Below, piece by piece: positions 25,909-33,611 of a DNA stretch of 64,000 nt. Every line of letters starts with the position of its first letter. Position 1 is the stretch's first letter. The position numbers and the translations under genes are program-made. A model generated the notes under the pieces. That model saw nothing but the letters and a program-made list of their open reading frames with translations, was not told where the DNA came from and ran no database searches. Source of the DNA: CFX2 sp014338005 (GTDB lineage: Bacteria; Chloroflexota; Anaerolineae; Aggregatilineales; Phototrophicaceae); contig SZPE01000004.1 in assembly GCA_030263555.1 (NCBI GenBank), positions 1-64,000 of the forward strand, written 5' to 3'.

Positions 25909-26523
25909 TTATTCACGTTCACTGTTAAGACGATAAACCGGCGGCAAAAGTTCCTGGACGGCTTGCAGGCAGGCGCGCACGCCGGCCCGCGCCCGGCTGA
26001 GGCGGGATTTAACCGTCCCCAGGTTAAGTCCCGCGCTGTCGGCAATTTCCTGGTAGCTTAGGCCCTCGATGTCGCTCAGCACCAGCACCAGCCGTTGGTC
26101 GGGCTGCAGCGCCCGGATGCAGCGTTCAATCGCCCGGTTCAGTTCGGCCTGCTGCGCGGCCTGCTCCGGCGTGGGTGAATCGGCGGGCAGGGCCGGGCCG
26201 TCGTCGACCTCTGCGCCGGGCAGATCATCAAACAGCATGGCCGGACGGCGTTTGCGGCGGCGCAGTTCATCGTAACAGGCGTTGGTGGCGATCCGAAACA
26301 CCCAGGCGCGGAAGCTGCCGCCCCGGTAGTCGCGCAGGTGGCGGTAGGCGGTGATGAAAGCCTCCTGCGCCACATCGGCGGCGGCTGCCGGCTCACCCAG
26401 AATACGATACACCAGCGCGTACACGCCGTCCTGGTAGTGCAGCACCAGGGTATTGAAGGCTTCCAGGTCGCCGCGCCGCGCGGCCTGAATGAGCGCCGGT
26501 TCGTTTTCGAGACGGCTCGCCAT
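25909..26523 (-). CDS. ECF-type RNA polymerase sigma factor
   Basis: This 204-residue extracytoplasmic-function sigma factor starts at ATG 26523; a TTG two codons upstream is possible. Region 2 includes DVAQEAFITAYRHLRDYRGGSFRAW and IATNACYDELRRRKRR. Region 4 includes LQPDQRLVLVLSDIEGLSY followed by EIADSAGLNLGTVKSRLSRA as the helix-turn-helix. The linker is about 30 residues. The adjacent anti-sigma gene suggests membrane-signal control, probably autoregulated. Confidence 0.93.
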   Translation of the reverse strand: MASRLENEPALIQAARRGDLEAFNTLVLHYQDGVYALVYRILGEPAAAADVAQEAFITAYRHLRDYRGGSFRAWVFRIATNACYDELRRRKRRPAMLFDDLPGAEVDDGPALPADSPTPEQAAQQAELNRAIERCIRALQPDQRLVLVLSDIEGLSYQEIADSAGLNLGTVKSRLSRARAGVRACLQAVQELLPPVYRLNSERE

Positions 26524-26551
26524 TGACAATCCCGCCGAAAGATTCTACTAT
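26523..26551 (+). promoter_or_regulatory. promoter of tRNA-Leu
   Basis: TTGACA (26523-26528) and TACTAT (26546-26551) are spaced by 17 bases and face the tRNA. The -35 overlaps the start codon of the ECF sigma gene on the other strand. Confidence 0.55.
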
Positions 26552-26604
26552 AAGATAAGGTTGCGCTTCTTAGTCAGATCGAAACCGAGCAGCAAGTCTG
26601 TCAC

Positions 26605-26688
26605 GCCGATGTGGTGGAATGGCTTACACGATCGCCTCAAAAGCGATTGGGCTTCACGCCCATGTGGGTTCGACTCCCACCATCGGCA
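26605..26688 (+). tRNA. tRNA-Leu (anticodon CAA)
   Basis: The acceptor stem GCCGATG pairs with CATCGGC, with discriminator A at 26688. The anticodon stem ATCGC/GCGAT holds the loop CTCAAAA, giving anticodon CAA. A long variable arm (TGGGC...GCCCA) marks a class II tRNA, and the T arm is GTGGG-TTCGACT-CCCAC. The full CCA tail is not encoded (ACA follows). Confidence 0.97.
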
Positions 26689-26697
26689 CACAGGGAA

Positions 26698-26726
26698 AGT
26701 CAGGTTAAGCCTGGCTTTTTCTTTTT
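26698..26726 (+). terminator. terminator of tRNA-Leu
   Basis: AGTCAGG-TTAAG-CCTGGCT is followed by a run of T (TTTTTCTTTTT). It lies ten bases after the tRNA. Confidence 0.8.
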
Positions 26727-26823
26727 ATAACCCCTACAGGGCAGTTTATCCCTTCCGTCCGGGAAAATCAACCGCGCCGATCCGATCCAAACCAAACCCT
26801 CTTCATCTGCCGCAAACCGGCGT

Positions 26824-26829
26824 TATAAT
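26824..26829 (+). promoter_or_regulatory. -10 element of the aldolase-kinase operon
   Basis: TATAAT places the transcription start near 26836. No good -35 is seen at 17 bases, so the promoter may need an activator or be weak. Confidence 0.45.
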
Positions 26830-26841
26830 AAAAAGGTTCAT

Positions 26842-26857
26842 CGAAAGCAAGCGAAAG
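26842..26857 (+). promoter_or_regulatory. candidate DeoR-family operator, copy 1
   Basis: CGAAAGCAAGCGAAAG is a direct repeat with a 10-base period. It starts about six bases after the predicted transcription start. The same pattern occurs at 30599-30614 (minus) and 31501-31516, all beside genes near the DeoR gene. Confidence 0.5.
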
Positions 26858-26870
26858 AGAACAAACCATC

Positions 26871-27542
26871 ATGGATCAAGCCGTAAACGATATGCGCGCC
26901 CGCATCGCCCAGTTGGGCGCGTGGCTGTATGACCGCCACCTGACCGACGCCGCCGGCGGCAACATCAGCGCGCTGGTGGGGGACAAGGTGTGCATCACGC
27001 CGCGTTACAGCGGCAGCAAACGTCAGTGGCAGCTCGTGCCGGAAGATGTGCTGGTGGCCGACCTGGACATGAACGTCCTCGAAGGCGCGGGGCAGATTTC
27101 CCGCGAGGCCAAAGCGCACTTCAGCCTGTACAAAACCTTCGGTCACATCGGAACCAGCGTTATCCACGCCCACCCGCGCAACCTGCTGGTGTTCGCTGCC
27201 CTCTCGCAGCCGATGCCGCCGGTGCTGGAGGCTACCCGCAAGTTCGGCGTGACGCCGGTGGTGGAATATGCCCCGGCGCACAGCAAAACGCTGGCCGAAA
27301 ACATCGTCGAGTCCATACGCGGACGGGAAGAACGCATCAAAGTGCAGGCCGTCGGCACGATTGCGCCCTGGCACGGCCTGTTTGTGATGGGCAAAGACCT
27401 GGACGCCGCCTTCGACGCAGTGGAACGCTTCGACACCAATGCTTATATCATCCTGATGTCGCGGCTGCTGGGCAGCGCGGAAACCCTTGAATCGCAGCGC
27501 CAGTTGATGGATACCACCATCACTAACTTTAAAGAAGCCTGA
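26871..27542 (+). CDS. class II aldolase/adducin family protein
   Basis: This 223-residue zinc aldolase is of the fuculose-1-phosphate/ribulose-5-phosphate epimerase fold. Seen are AAGGNISALVGDKVCITPRYSGS (substrate-phosphate binding), REAKAHFSLY with the catalytic Glu, and zinc ligands in VIHAHPRNLL. The third His normally in a NHG motif is present as APWHGLFVMG. It is a likely ketose-1-phosphate aldolase cleaving to dihydroxyacetone phosphate and an aldehyde. It shares an operon with the PfkB kinase (one base gap) and carries a DeoR-type operator, so it probably serves a deoxy-sugar or related pathway. Confidence 0.88.
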   Translation: MDQAVNDMRARIAQLGAWLYDRHLTDAAGGNISALVGDKVCITPRYSGSKRQWQLVPEDVLVADLDMNVLEGAGQISREAKAHFSLYKTFGHIGTSVIHAHPRNLLVFAALSQPMPPVLEATRKFGVTPVVEYAPAHSKTLAENIVESIRGREERIKVQAVGTIAPWHGLFVMGKDLDAAFDAVERFDTNAYIILMSRLLGSAETLESQRQLMDTTITNFKEA

Positions 27543-27543
27543 G

Positions 27544-28479
27544 ATGATCGTCACCCTTACGGCCAATACCACTCTGGACTACACGCTGTTCGTGCCAAAG
27601 TTTGAGATGAACCGCACCATGCGCGCCACCGGCACGACCTACAGCATGGGCGGCAAACCGACCGACGCTTCGTGGATTCTGAGCGAAATCGGCATACCCA
27701 GCCTGGCGCTGGGTTTCGCCGCCGGACACAGCGGCGCGCGCGCCAAAGCCATGTTAGAGGCGCGCGGCGTCACCACCGATTTTATCGAAGTCGGCGGGGA
27801 AACGCGCATCAATGTCGTCATCATCTCGGAAGACAACAAGGGACATTCCACCATCACCACCTCATCGCTGGAAATCGAGGAACAGCACATCAACGCCCTG
27901 CGCGAAAAATTCCTGGCGGCGCTGGACGGCGCTTCCTGTGTCATCCTCGGCGGCACGCTGCCGCGTATGATGCGGCCTGAGTTTTACACCGAGTTCGTGG
28001 CGCTGGGGCGCGAACGCGGCCTGCCGGTGATCTTCGACGCCGACGAGCCGAACCTAAGCGCCGGTTTAAAATCTCGGCCAACCTACATCAAACCGAACCG
28101 GGATGAACTTTCCCGGCTGACCGGCCAGCCGGTGCAGTCGGTGGATGATGCTTACCGCGCCGGGCGGGATATTTTCGAGCGTACCGGAACCTGCCCGATC
28201 ATCACCCTGGGCGGCGACGGCGCGCTGGCCGTGCTGCCCGACCGCGCTTACCGCATCCCGCCGCTGGCGGTGGAGGCTGTCAGCCCGGCGGGGGCCGGCG
28301 ACGCCGTGCTGGCGGGTCTGGCCGCGTCCATCGAGCGCGGGCAGCCGATTGAAGAAGGGCTGCGCCTGGGTATTGCCGCCGCGACCGCCGTCTGCCTGAT
28401 GCCCGGCACGGCGGACTGCCGCCGCGCGGACGTGGAGCATTTTCTGCCGCTGGTGGAGCTGCTGCCCTATCCGGGGTAA
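27544..28479 (+). CDS. PfkB-family sugar (phosphate) kinase, LacC/FruK-like
   Basis: This 311-residue kinase is of the ribokinase superfamily, closest to tagatose-6-phosphate or fructose-1-phosphate kinases by its start TLTANTTLDYTLFVP and by INVVIISEDNKG. The GGK motif is SMGGKPTDASWIL, so GGKG-x-N is altered to GGKPTD, an unusual substrate-loop change. The C-terminal anion hole is SPAGAGDAVLAGL at about residue 245, with the catalytic Asp. It is one base downstream of the class II aldolase, so it should make or remove a phosphate on the same substrate. Confidence 0.88.
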   Translation: MIVTLTANTTLDYTLFVPKFEMNRTMRATGTTYSMGGKPTDASWILSEIGIPSLALGFAAGHSGARAKAMLEARGVTTDFIEVGGETRINVVIISEDNKGHSTITTSSLEIEEQHINALREKFLAALDGASCVILGGTLPRMMRPEFYTEFVALGRERGLPVIFDADEPNLSAGLKSRPTYIKPNRDELSRLTGQPVQSVDDAYRAGRDIFERTGTCPIITLGGDGALAVLPDRAYRIPPLAVEAVSPAGAGDAVLAGLAASIERGQPIEEGLRLGIAAATAVCLMPGTADCRRADVEHFLPLVELLPYPG

Positions 28480-28484
28480 TTCAT

Positions 28485-28558
28485 TAACACAGAGGCTCAA
28501 AGGCACAGAGGTCCAAAGGACTTACTCTGTGTCTCTGCGCCTCTGAGTCTTCGTGTTA
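28485..28558. repeat. palindromic ACACAGAG repeat, copy 1
   Basis: A 74-base imperfect inverted repeat starts TAACACAGAGGCTCAAAGGC and ends CTCTGAGTCTTCGTGTTA. It lies just upstream of the HAD gene. A second copy of the same ends lies at 29245-29323, directly after the gene. Confidence 0.7.
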
Positions 28559-28574
28559 TGCTTTTTATGCTTTT

Positions 28575-29261
28575 ATGAAATCAGGGATGAAAAACATGCC
28601 GATTGAAGCGGTGATTTTTGACATGGACGGCGTGCTGGTGGACAGCGAAGTTTACTGGCTGCTTTCCCGCGAGGAGTTCGCCCGCGACCTGGGCAAAGTG
28701 TGGACGGACGCCGACCAGCGGCTGGCGATGGGACGTAACACGATTGAATGGGCGGAGGTGATGCGCGAGCGCCTGCACCTGGACTGGCCGGTCGAAACGG
28801 TGATGGCGGACGTAATCGCGCGGGTAAAGGCTCATTACGATGAACGGATGCCGCTGCGCCCCGGCGCGCTGGAAGCCGCGCATCTGGCGGCGGAACATTT
28901 CCGCGTGGCGCTGGCGTCAGGGTCGCCCACCGAAATCATCAACCATGTGCTGCGGCTGACCGGCCTGGACAAAATTTTTGAGACGGTCGTTTACGGCGAC
29001 GACATGCCCAACGGCAAACCTGCGCCGGACATCTACCTGGAAACGCTGCGGCGGTTGGGCGTTCCCGCCGAACGCGCCGTCGGCATCGAAGATTCCGGCA
29101 ACGGCATCCGGTCGCTGCATAATGCCGGCATGTGGATCATCGCCGCGCCCAGCCCGGCCTTCCCGCTCGCCCCGGAAGTGGCGGCTCTGGCGCACCGGCA
29201 GATCGCCTCGTTGGAAGATTTTTCGGTGGAACTGGTACAAAACATAACACAGAGGCTCTAA
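28575..29261 (+). CDS. HAD-family phosphatase/phosphoglucomutase-like
   Basis: This 228-residue haloacid dehalogenase-like hydrolase has AVIFDMDGVLVDSEVYW (nucleophile Asp and acid-base Asp) near the N-terminus, VALASGSPTEIINHVL as motif II, GKPAPDIYLETLRRLG for the Lys, and GIEDSGNGIRSLHNAGM for the acidic motif. It looks like a sugar-phosphate phosphatase or beta-phosphoglucomutase. Alternative starts exist at 28587 and 28596. Its last codons (NITQRL*) lie inside the second repeat, and the first repeat ends just before the start codon. Confidence 0.88.
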   Translation: MKSGMKNMPIEAVIFDMDGVLVDSEVYWLLSREEFARDLGKVWTDADQRLAMGRNTIEWAEVMRERLHLDWPVETVMADVIARVKAHYDERMPLRPGALEAAHLAAEHFRVALASGSPTEIINHVLRLTGLDKIFETVVYGDDMPNGKPAPDIYLETLRRLGVPAERAVGIEDSGNGIRSLHNAGMWIIAAPSPAFPLAPEVAALAHRQIASLEDFSVELVQNITQRL

Positions 29262-29323
29262 GGCCGGGAGATACAGAGAAGTTTTTTTGCTCTGTGCCTC
29301 TGTGTCTCTGAGACTCTGTGTTA
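29245..29323. repeat. palindromic ACACAGAG repeat, copy 2
   Basis: This 79-base copy starts TAACACAGAGGCTCTAAGGC and ends CTCTGAGACTCTGTGTTA. The inner part has diverged from copy 1. It encodes the end of the HAD gene, including its stop, then fills the gap before rhaI. Confidence 0.7.
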
Positions 29324-29334
29324 CGCTTTTTCGA

Positions 29335-30549
29335 CTACCCGATTGCGCCGCCGGTCGTCGTGGCGAGTCCGCGTTCGCCGGCCACTTTTTGGGCGTAGCC
29401 GTCGGCGCGATAGGCCGCGATGGGGTCAAGCGGCAGCCCTTTTTCCTCGCGCACCTGCATCAGCAGCGGGCGCACGTCGGTTTCAAACGCATCCACCAGC
29501 ACGCGATGAGCGCCCAGCACATCCCCGGCCAGCTGGCGCTCGCGCAGCGTTTTAAAGTCCACGATCAGGGCTTTGGCATAGGCTGTCTGGCAGTTCAGCA
29601 CGCTCACCAGCATGGCCTCCAGTTTCGGCTCGATGTTGTGGCTCTGGTCAATCATGTAGGCCACGTCGCGCGCGCCGTCGCCCGCCGCCGCCAGCTCGAC
29701 GTAAATTTCAAACAGCTCAAACGGGTTGTTCGTCCCCACGATCAGATCATCATCGGCGTACCGCCGCGCGTTGAGGTGGAAGCCGCCCAACCGCCCCTCA
29801 TCCAGCAAAAAAGCCACGATGTGCGCGATGTTCGTCCCCTGGGCGTGGTGGCCGGTGTCCACCAGCACCTGCGCCTGCGGGCCGAGTTTAAGCGCGGTGG
29901 CGTAGGACATGCCCCAATCCGCCAGGTCGGTATGGTAAAAAGCCGGCTCGAAAAATTTGTATTCGATCAACATGCGCGAACCGGCGGGCAGGTGCGCGTA
30001 GACCTGCCGGAGCGCATCCTCCATACGGTGTTTGCGCTCGCGGATGCTGTCCTGTCCGGCATAGTTCGTGCCATCGGCGAACCACAGGCTCAGCAGGCCG
30101 CTGTTCACCTTGCCCATAATCTCACAGCATTCGACCATGTGGGCGATCGCTTCCTCCCGCACACCGGCGGACGGGTGCGTGATGCTGCCCAGTTTGTACT
30201 GGTCGTCCTGGAACAGGTTCGGGTTAACAGCGCCAATTTTGATGCCGCGCTCTGCCGCATACTGCTGCATGGCGTTATAATCATCCACTTTGTCCCAGGG
30301 GATATGAATGGCGATGGAGGGGGCGATGCCGGACAGTTTGTGAATGTAAGCAGCGTCATCTATCCTTTCCCAGATGTTACGCGCCGCGCCCGGCCAGGCG
30401 AACACTTTAAAGCGCGTGCCGCTGTTACCATATCCCCAGGACGGTGTTTCGATGTGCTGGTGTTTAAGTTTTGTTTTTACCGCCTCGACATCCACGTTAT
30501 TCTGCGCCAGGCGTTCGGCCAAACGCGCGTATTCGGCCTTAAAGTCCAT
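29335..30549 (-). CDS. rhaI: L-rhamnose isomerase (RhaI type)
   Basis: This enzyme converts L-rhamnose to L-rhamnulose. The 404-residue product (ATG 30549, with AAGGA about nine bases upstream) matches the RhaI-type isomerase, not the classical RhaA. Seen are WGYGNSGTRFKVFAWPGAARN near 37, the metal-site region RMLIEYKFFEPAFYHTDLADWG, VLVDTGHHAQGTNIAH, and DQSHNIEPKLEAML with the C-terminal metal ligands. It is divergent from the DeoR regulator and its promoter carries one of the shared operators. Confidence 0.9.
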   Translation of the reverse strand: MDFKAEYARLAERLAQNNVDVEAVKTKLKHQHIETPSWGYGNSGTRFKVFAWPGAARNIWERIDDAAYIHKLSGIAPSIAIHIPWDKVDDYNAMQQYAAERGIKIGAVNPNLFQDDQYKLGSITHPSAGVREEAIAHMVECCEIMGKVNSGLLSLWFADGTNYAGQDSIRERKHRMEDALRQVYAHLPAGSRMLIEYKFFEPAFYHTDLADWGMSYATALKLGPQAQVLVDTGHHAQGTNIAHIVAFLLDEGRLGGFHLNARRYADDDLIVGTNNPFELFEIYVELAAAGDGARDVAYMIDQSHNIEPKLEAMLVSVLNCQTAYAKALIVDFKTLRERQLAGDVLGAHRVLVDAFETDVRPLLMQVREEKGLPLDPIAAYRADGYAQKVAGERGLATTTGGAIG

Positions 30550-30598
30550 GAAAAGTTTATCCTTTGCTGAAAAATCAGTACAATAGAGACAAGTTTTG

Positions 30599-30614
30599 GT
30601 TTCATTATCCTTCA
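30599..30614 (-). promoter_or_regulatory. candidate DeoR-family operator, copy 2
   Basis: On the minus strand TGAAGGATAATGAAAC repeats the same 10-base-period pattern as at 26842 and 31501. It abuts the -10 of the rhaI promoter and spans the predicted start of transcription near 30607. Confidence 0.5.
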
Positions 30615-30642
30615 GTTTATGTCTAAGCGAAAGTGATGTCAA
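30614..30642 (-). promoter_or_regulatory. promoter of rhaI
   Basis: On the minus strand TTGACA (30642-30637) and TAAACT (30619-30614) are spaced by 17 bases. The -35 overlaps the start region of the divergent DeoR gene. Confidence 0.6.
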
Positions 30643-30644
30643 GC

Positions 30645-31430
30645 ATGGCGGAACCCCTGTTCCTTGAAGAGCGGCGGCGCAGCATCCTGGAGATGCTGAA
30701 GCAGCACGGGCGCGTGTCGGTCAACGCGCTCAGCGAAAAACTCAACGTCAGCACGGTGACGATTCGCCAGGATTTACGGGCGCTGGAAGAAGAAGGCCTG
30801 CTGGAACGCACCTACGGCGGCGCGGTGCTGCGTTCATCCCCGCCCCCGGTAGCAGAGCTTTCTTTTGAAACCCGGCGGGAAAAACATCGCGCCGAAAAAG
30901 ACGCCATCGGCCAGGCGGCGGCGGCGCTGGTGCAGGATGGTTTTGGCATCGCCCTGGACGCCAGTTCGACTGCTTATGCCATCACACCTTACCTCAAACG
31001 TTTCGACAGCCTGACGGTCGTCACCAACAGCCTGATCGTCGCCCAGCAGTTTTTGCACACGCCGCGCATCCGGGTGCTGCTGCCTGCTGGCCGGCTGCGG
31101 CGCGACTCGATCTCGGTGGTCGGCAATTCGGCCAGCCTGCCGGACATCAACCTGAACATCGGCTTTTTTGGCGCGCGCGGCCTGTCGCCGGAAGCCGGCG
31201 CGACCGAGATCAGCCAGGAAGAAGCGGAGATGAAACGCGCCATCATTGCGCGCTGCATCGCGCCGGTGCTGGTGGTGGATGGCAGCAAATGGGGGCAAAT
31301 CGCGCCCTATACCTTCATGGAAACCGACGCCATTACCCACATCATCACCACCGACAACGCCCCCCTGCAAGCCTTCGAGCCGTTCCGCGCCAGGGGCGCG
31401 ATTGTGGATATGGTGAGCGCGGAGGAATAA
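30645..31430 (+). CDS. DeoR-family transcriptional regulator, probable rhamnose repressor
   Basis: This 261-residue regulator has an N-terminal winged helix (EERRRSILEMLKQHGRVSVN, then ALSEKLNVSTVTIRQDLRAL) and a C-terminal sugar-sensing domain with IALDASSTAYAI, VVTNSLIVAQQF, GFFGARGLSPEAGAT and VLVVDGSKWGQIAPY. The start is placed at ATG 30645; upstream ATG/GTG codons at 30633-30636 are possible. It is divergent from rhaI and 151 bases upstream of the aldolase-dehydrogenase. Three shared operator candidates near its targets support local regulation of rhamnose use. DeoR proteins usually respond to a sugar phosphate. Confidence 0.88.
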   Translation: MAEPLFLEERRRSILEMLKQHGRVSVNALSEKLNVSTVTIRQDLRALEEEGLLERTYGGAVLRSSPPPVAELSFETRREKHRAEKDAIGQAAAALVQDGFGIALDASSTAYAITPYLKRFDSLTVVTNSLIVAQQFLHTPRIRVLLPAGRLRRDSISVVGNSASLPDINLNIGFFGARGLSPEAGATEISQEEAEMKRAIIARCIAPVLVVDGSKWGQIAPYTFMETDAITHIITTDNAPLQAFEPFRARGAIVDMVSAEE

Positions 31431-31459
31431 GCGCCGCGCTTTGCACTTTTTTCCTAGAG

Positions 31460-31488
31460 TTGACAAAACTCTGGCGGCGCGATATAAA
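31460..31488 (+). promoter_or_regulatory. promoter of rhaD-rhaB
   Basis: TTGACA (31460-31465) and TATAAA (31483-31488) are spaced by exactly 17 bases. It is the clearest promoter in the window, about 95 bases before the rhaD start. Confidence 0.75.
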
Positions 31489-31500
31489 TTAGATACACAA

Positions 31501-31516
31501 TGAAAGAAAACGAAAC
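31501..31516 (+). promoter_or_regulatory. candidate DeoR-family operator, copy 3
   Basis: TGAAAGAAAACGAAAC has the 10-base direct-repeat pattern. Relative to the predicted start near 31495 it lies at about +6 to +22, the same place as the copy at 26842-26857. Confidence 0.55.
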
Positions 31517-31581
31517 GATTTAACAATCGGCTGTGCTGAATTTGCGGTTGGGTTTTTTGAAAAACATGGATTTTTAAGGAA

Positions 31582-33561
31582 ATGCCGCAGAATTTATGGA
31601 ACACTGACGAGGCCAACCACCTGCCCGATCTGGATGGGTTGGTTTACCGCAGCAGCCTGATGGGTCTTGACCGCGCCATCACCGGCGGCTTTGACAGCAG
31701 CGTCAGCGCCAAACTGAACCGCCGCGATCATCTGGGGCGCGATACCCGCCTGCTGGCGGTCAGGGGTTCCGGTCTGGACGCGGCGGCCATCACCGAAAAC
31801 AGTTTTGCCCTGCTGCGGCTGGACGAAATTGAGCCGCTGTTTGGGCGCGAAATGCTGTCCGACGCCGAGATAAACGATTATCTGCCGCGCACGGCTTTCG
31901 AGCCAGGACGCCCACGCCCACACCGCGAAACGCTGCTGCACGCCTTCATCCCCCACCTTCACATAGACCATACCTACCCGGACGCCATCCTCAGCCTGGC
32001 CTGCGCGCCGGACGCCGAACGCCTGATAAACGCCGTTTTCGGGGCGCGGCTGGCCTTCCTGCCCTACAAACGCCCCGGCTTTGACCTCAGCAGACAAATC
32101 GGGCGGCTGGTTCGGGAAAAGCCATCGCTCGAAGGGGTCATCCTGGGCAAAAACGGCCTGCTGACCTGGGGCAGTGACGCCAGAACGTGTTACGAAAAAA
32201 CCATTGGCATCGTTCAGGAAGCCGAGATTTACGTCCAGGAGCAGCGTAAGGATAAACAGGTTTTCGGCGTGCCGGCCTTCCCGGCCATAAACGCCGCCGA
32301 ACGGCAGGAAATCCTGGCGCAAACGCTGCCGGTCTTGCGGGGTGCGCTGTCCGGGCGCGGCGGTATCATCCTGTCTTACGACGACAGCGCGGCGGCGCTG
32401 GAAACAGCCGGCGGCGCGGCTGCCGGGACGGTCGGCCAGATGGCTGCGCCTTGTCCTGAATATGCGAAGCGCCTCCAACACCCGCCGCTGTACGTAGATT
32501 GGCAGCCGGCGGAGGGCGTTCCGGCGCTGCATCAAAAACTGCGCGGCAGCATCGGCGACTCCGCGCCCTGTATTATCCTCATCCCTGGCCTGGGAATCAT
32601 CAGCGCCGGGGCAAACGTCCACAGCGCCGATGAAAATCGCCGCCTTTTCCGGCAGGTCATCAACATCATCGGCGGCAGCCTGGCCCTGGGCGGCTTCGAG
32701 GGGCTGAGCGAGGCGGAAGCCTTCGACCTGGAATACAAAACGCCGTCTGCCCCGACCGGCGAACTGGAAGGCCGCGTGGCGCTGATTACCGGCGGCACGA
32801 GCGGCATCGGCCTGGCCGCCGCCGAGCGGCTGGCGCGTGACGGCGCGCATGTCGTCATCCTGGGCCGCCGCCGCGAAAAGGGCGAAGCCGCCGCCGCCAG
32901 CATCAACCGGTTGTACGGCCCCCGCCGCGCCCTGATGATTGAGGCCGACGTGCGCGACGAATCCGCCGTAGAAGCGGCCTTCCGGCAGACGGTTTTAACC
33001 TACGGCGGGCTGGACATCCTGGTGAACAACGCCGGCAGCGCCGGGGGCGCGCCGGTCGAGGAAACCACGCTGGAGATGTGGCAGCATAATCTGGATGTGC
33101 TGGCTACCGGCTACTTTTTGGCCGCCCGCGCCGCCTTCCGGGTGATGAAAACGCAGGGGACGGGCGGGGCGATGGTGTTCGTGGCGAGCAAAAACAGCAT
33201 CGCGCCGGGCAAGGGCGCAGCCGCCTACAGCGCGGCCAAAGCCGCCGAACTGCATCTGGCGCGCTGCCTGGCCGAAGAAGGCGGCGCTTACGGCATCCGC
33301 GTCAACTCGGTGCTGCCGGATGCGGTGATTCGCGGCAGCGGCATCTGGGACAGCGCCTGGAAGGAAGCCCGCGCCAGACAGTACGGCATCGCAGTGGAGG
33401 ATTTGTACGAATTTTACCGGCAGCGCAACACGCTGAAGGTGGAAATTCTGCCGGAGGATGTGGCCGAGGCGGTTGTTTTTCTGGCCGGGCCGCGCAGCGC
33501 CAAAACGACGGCGGCGGTGCTGACGGTAGACGGCGGCGTGCCGGCGGCTTACGTGCGGTAA
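31582..33561 (+). CDS. bifunctional rhamnulose-1-phosphate aldolase/lactaldehyde dehydrogenase
   Basis: This 659-residue fusion carries out the aldol cleavage of L-rhamnulose-1-phosphate to dihydroxyacetone phosphate and L-lactaldehyde, and then oxidises or reduces the aldehyde. It is the type called RhaEW or RhaD-ADH. Residues 1-390 are a class II aldolase, with HAFIPHLHIDHTYPDAILSL giving zinc ligands and GVILGKNGLLTWG. Residues 395-659 are a short-chain dehydrogenase, with ITGGTSGIG at about 401, LVNNAGSAGG, and the YSAAK active site near 547. AAGGA lies eight bases upstream of the start. It is followed by rhaB. Confidence 0.93.
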   Translation: MPQNLWNTDEANHLPDLDGLVYRSSLMGLDRAITGGFDSSVSAKLNRRDHLGRDTRLLAVRGSGLDAAAITENSFALLRLDEIEPLFGREMLSDAEINDYLPRTAFEPGRPRPHRETLLHAFIPHLHIDHTYPDAILSLACAPDAERLINAVFGARLAFLPYKRPGFDLSRQIGRLVREKPSLEGVILGKNGLLTWGSDARTCYEKTIGIVQEAEIYVQEQRKDKQVFGVPAFPAINAAERQEILAQTLPVLRGALSGRGGIILSYDDSAAALETAGGAAAGTVGQMAAPCPEYAKRLQHPPLYVDWQPAEGVPALHQKLRGSIGDSAPCIILIPGLGIISAGANVHSADENRRLFRQVINIIGGSLALGGFEGLSEAEAFDLEYKTPSAPTGELEGRVALITGGTSGIGLAAAERLARDGAHVVILGRRREKGEAAAASINRLYGPRRALMIEADVRDESAVEAAFRQTVLTYGGLDILVNNAGSAGGAPVEETTLEMWQHNLDVLATGYFLAARAAFRVMKTQGTGGAMVFVASKNSIAPGKGAAAYSAAKAAELHLARCLAEEGGAYGIRVNSVLPDAVIRGSGIWDSAWKEARARQYGIAVEDLYEFYRQRNTLKVEILPEDVAEAVVFLAGPRSAKTTAAVLTVDGGVPAAYVR

Positions 33562-33611
33562 AATCAGGCATCAAAAAATCGGCTTGAACGCAAAATAGGG
33601 TTTATTCCGAA

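Noticed and set aside
28485..29323. CRISPR array
   Set aside because: The two repeats are palindromic, only two copies, 760 bases apart, with a gene between and no regular spacers.
29287..30570. 427-residue plus-strand frame over rhaI
   Set aside because: Antisense to a confident isomerase; no domain seen.
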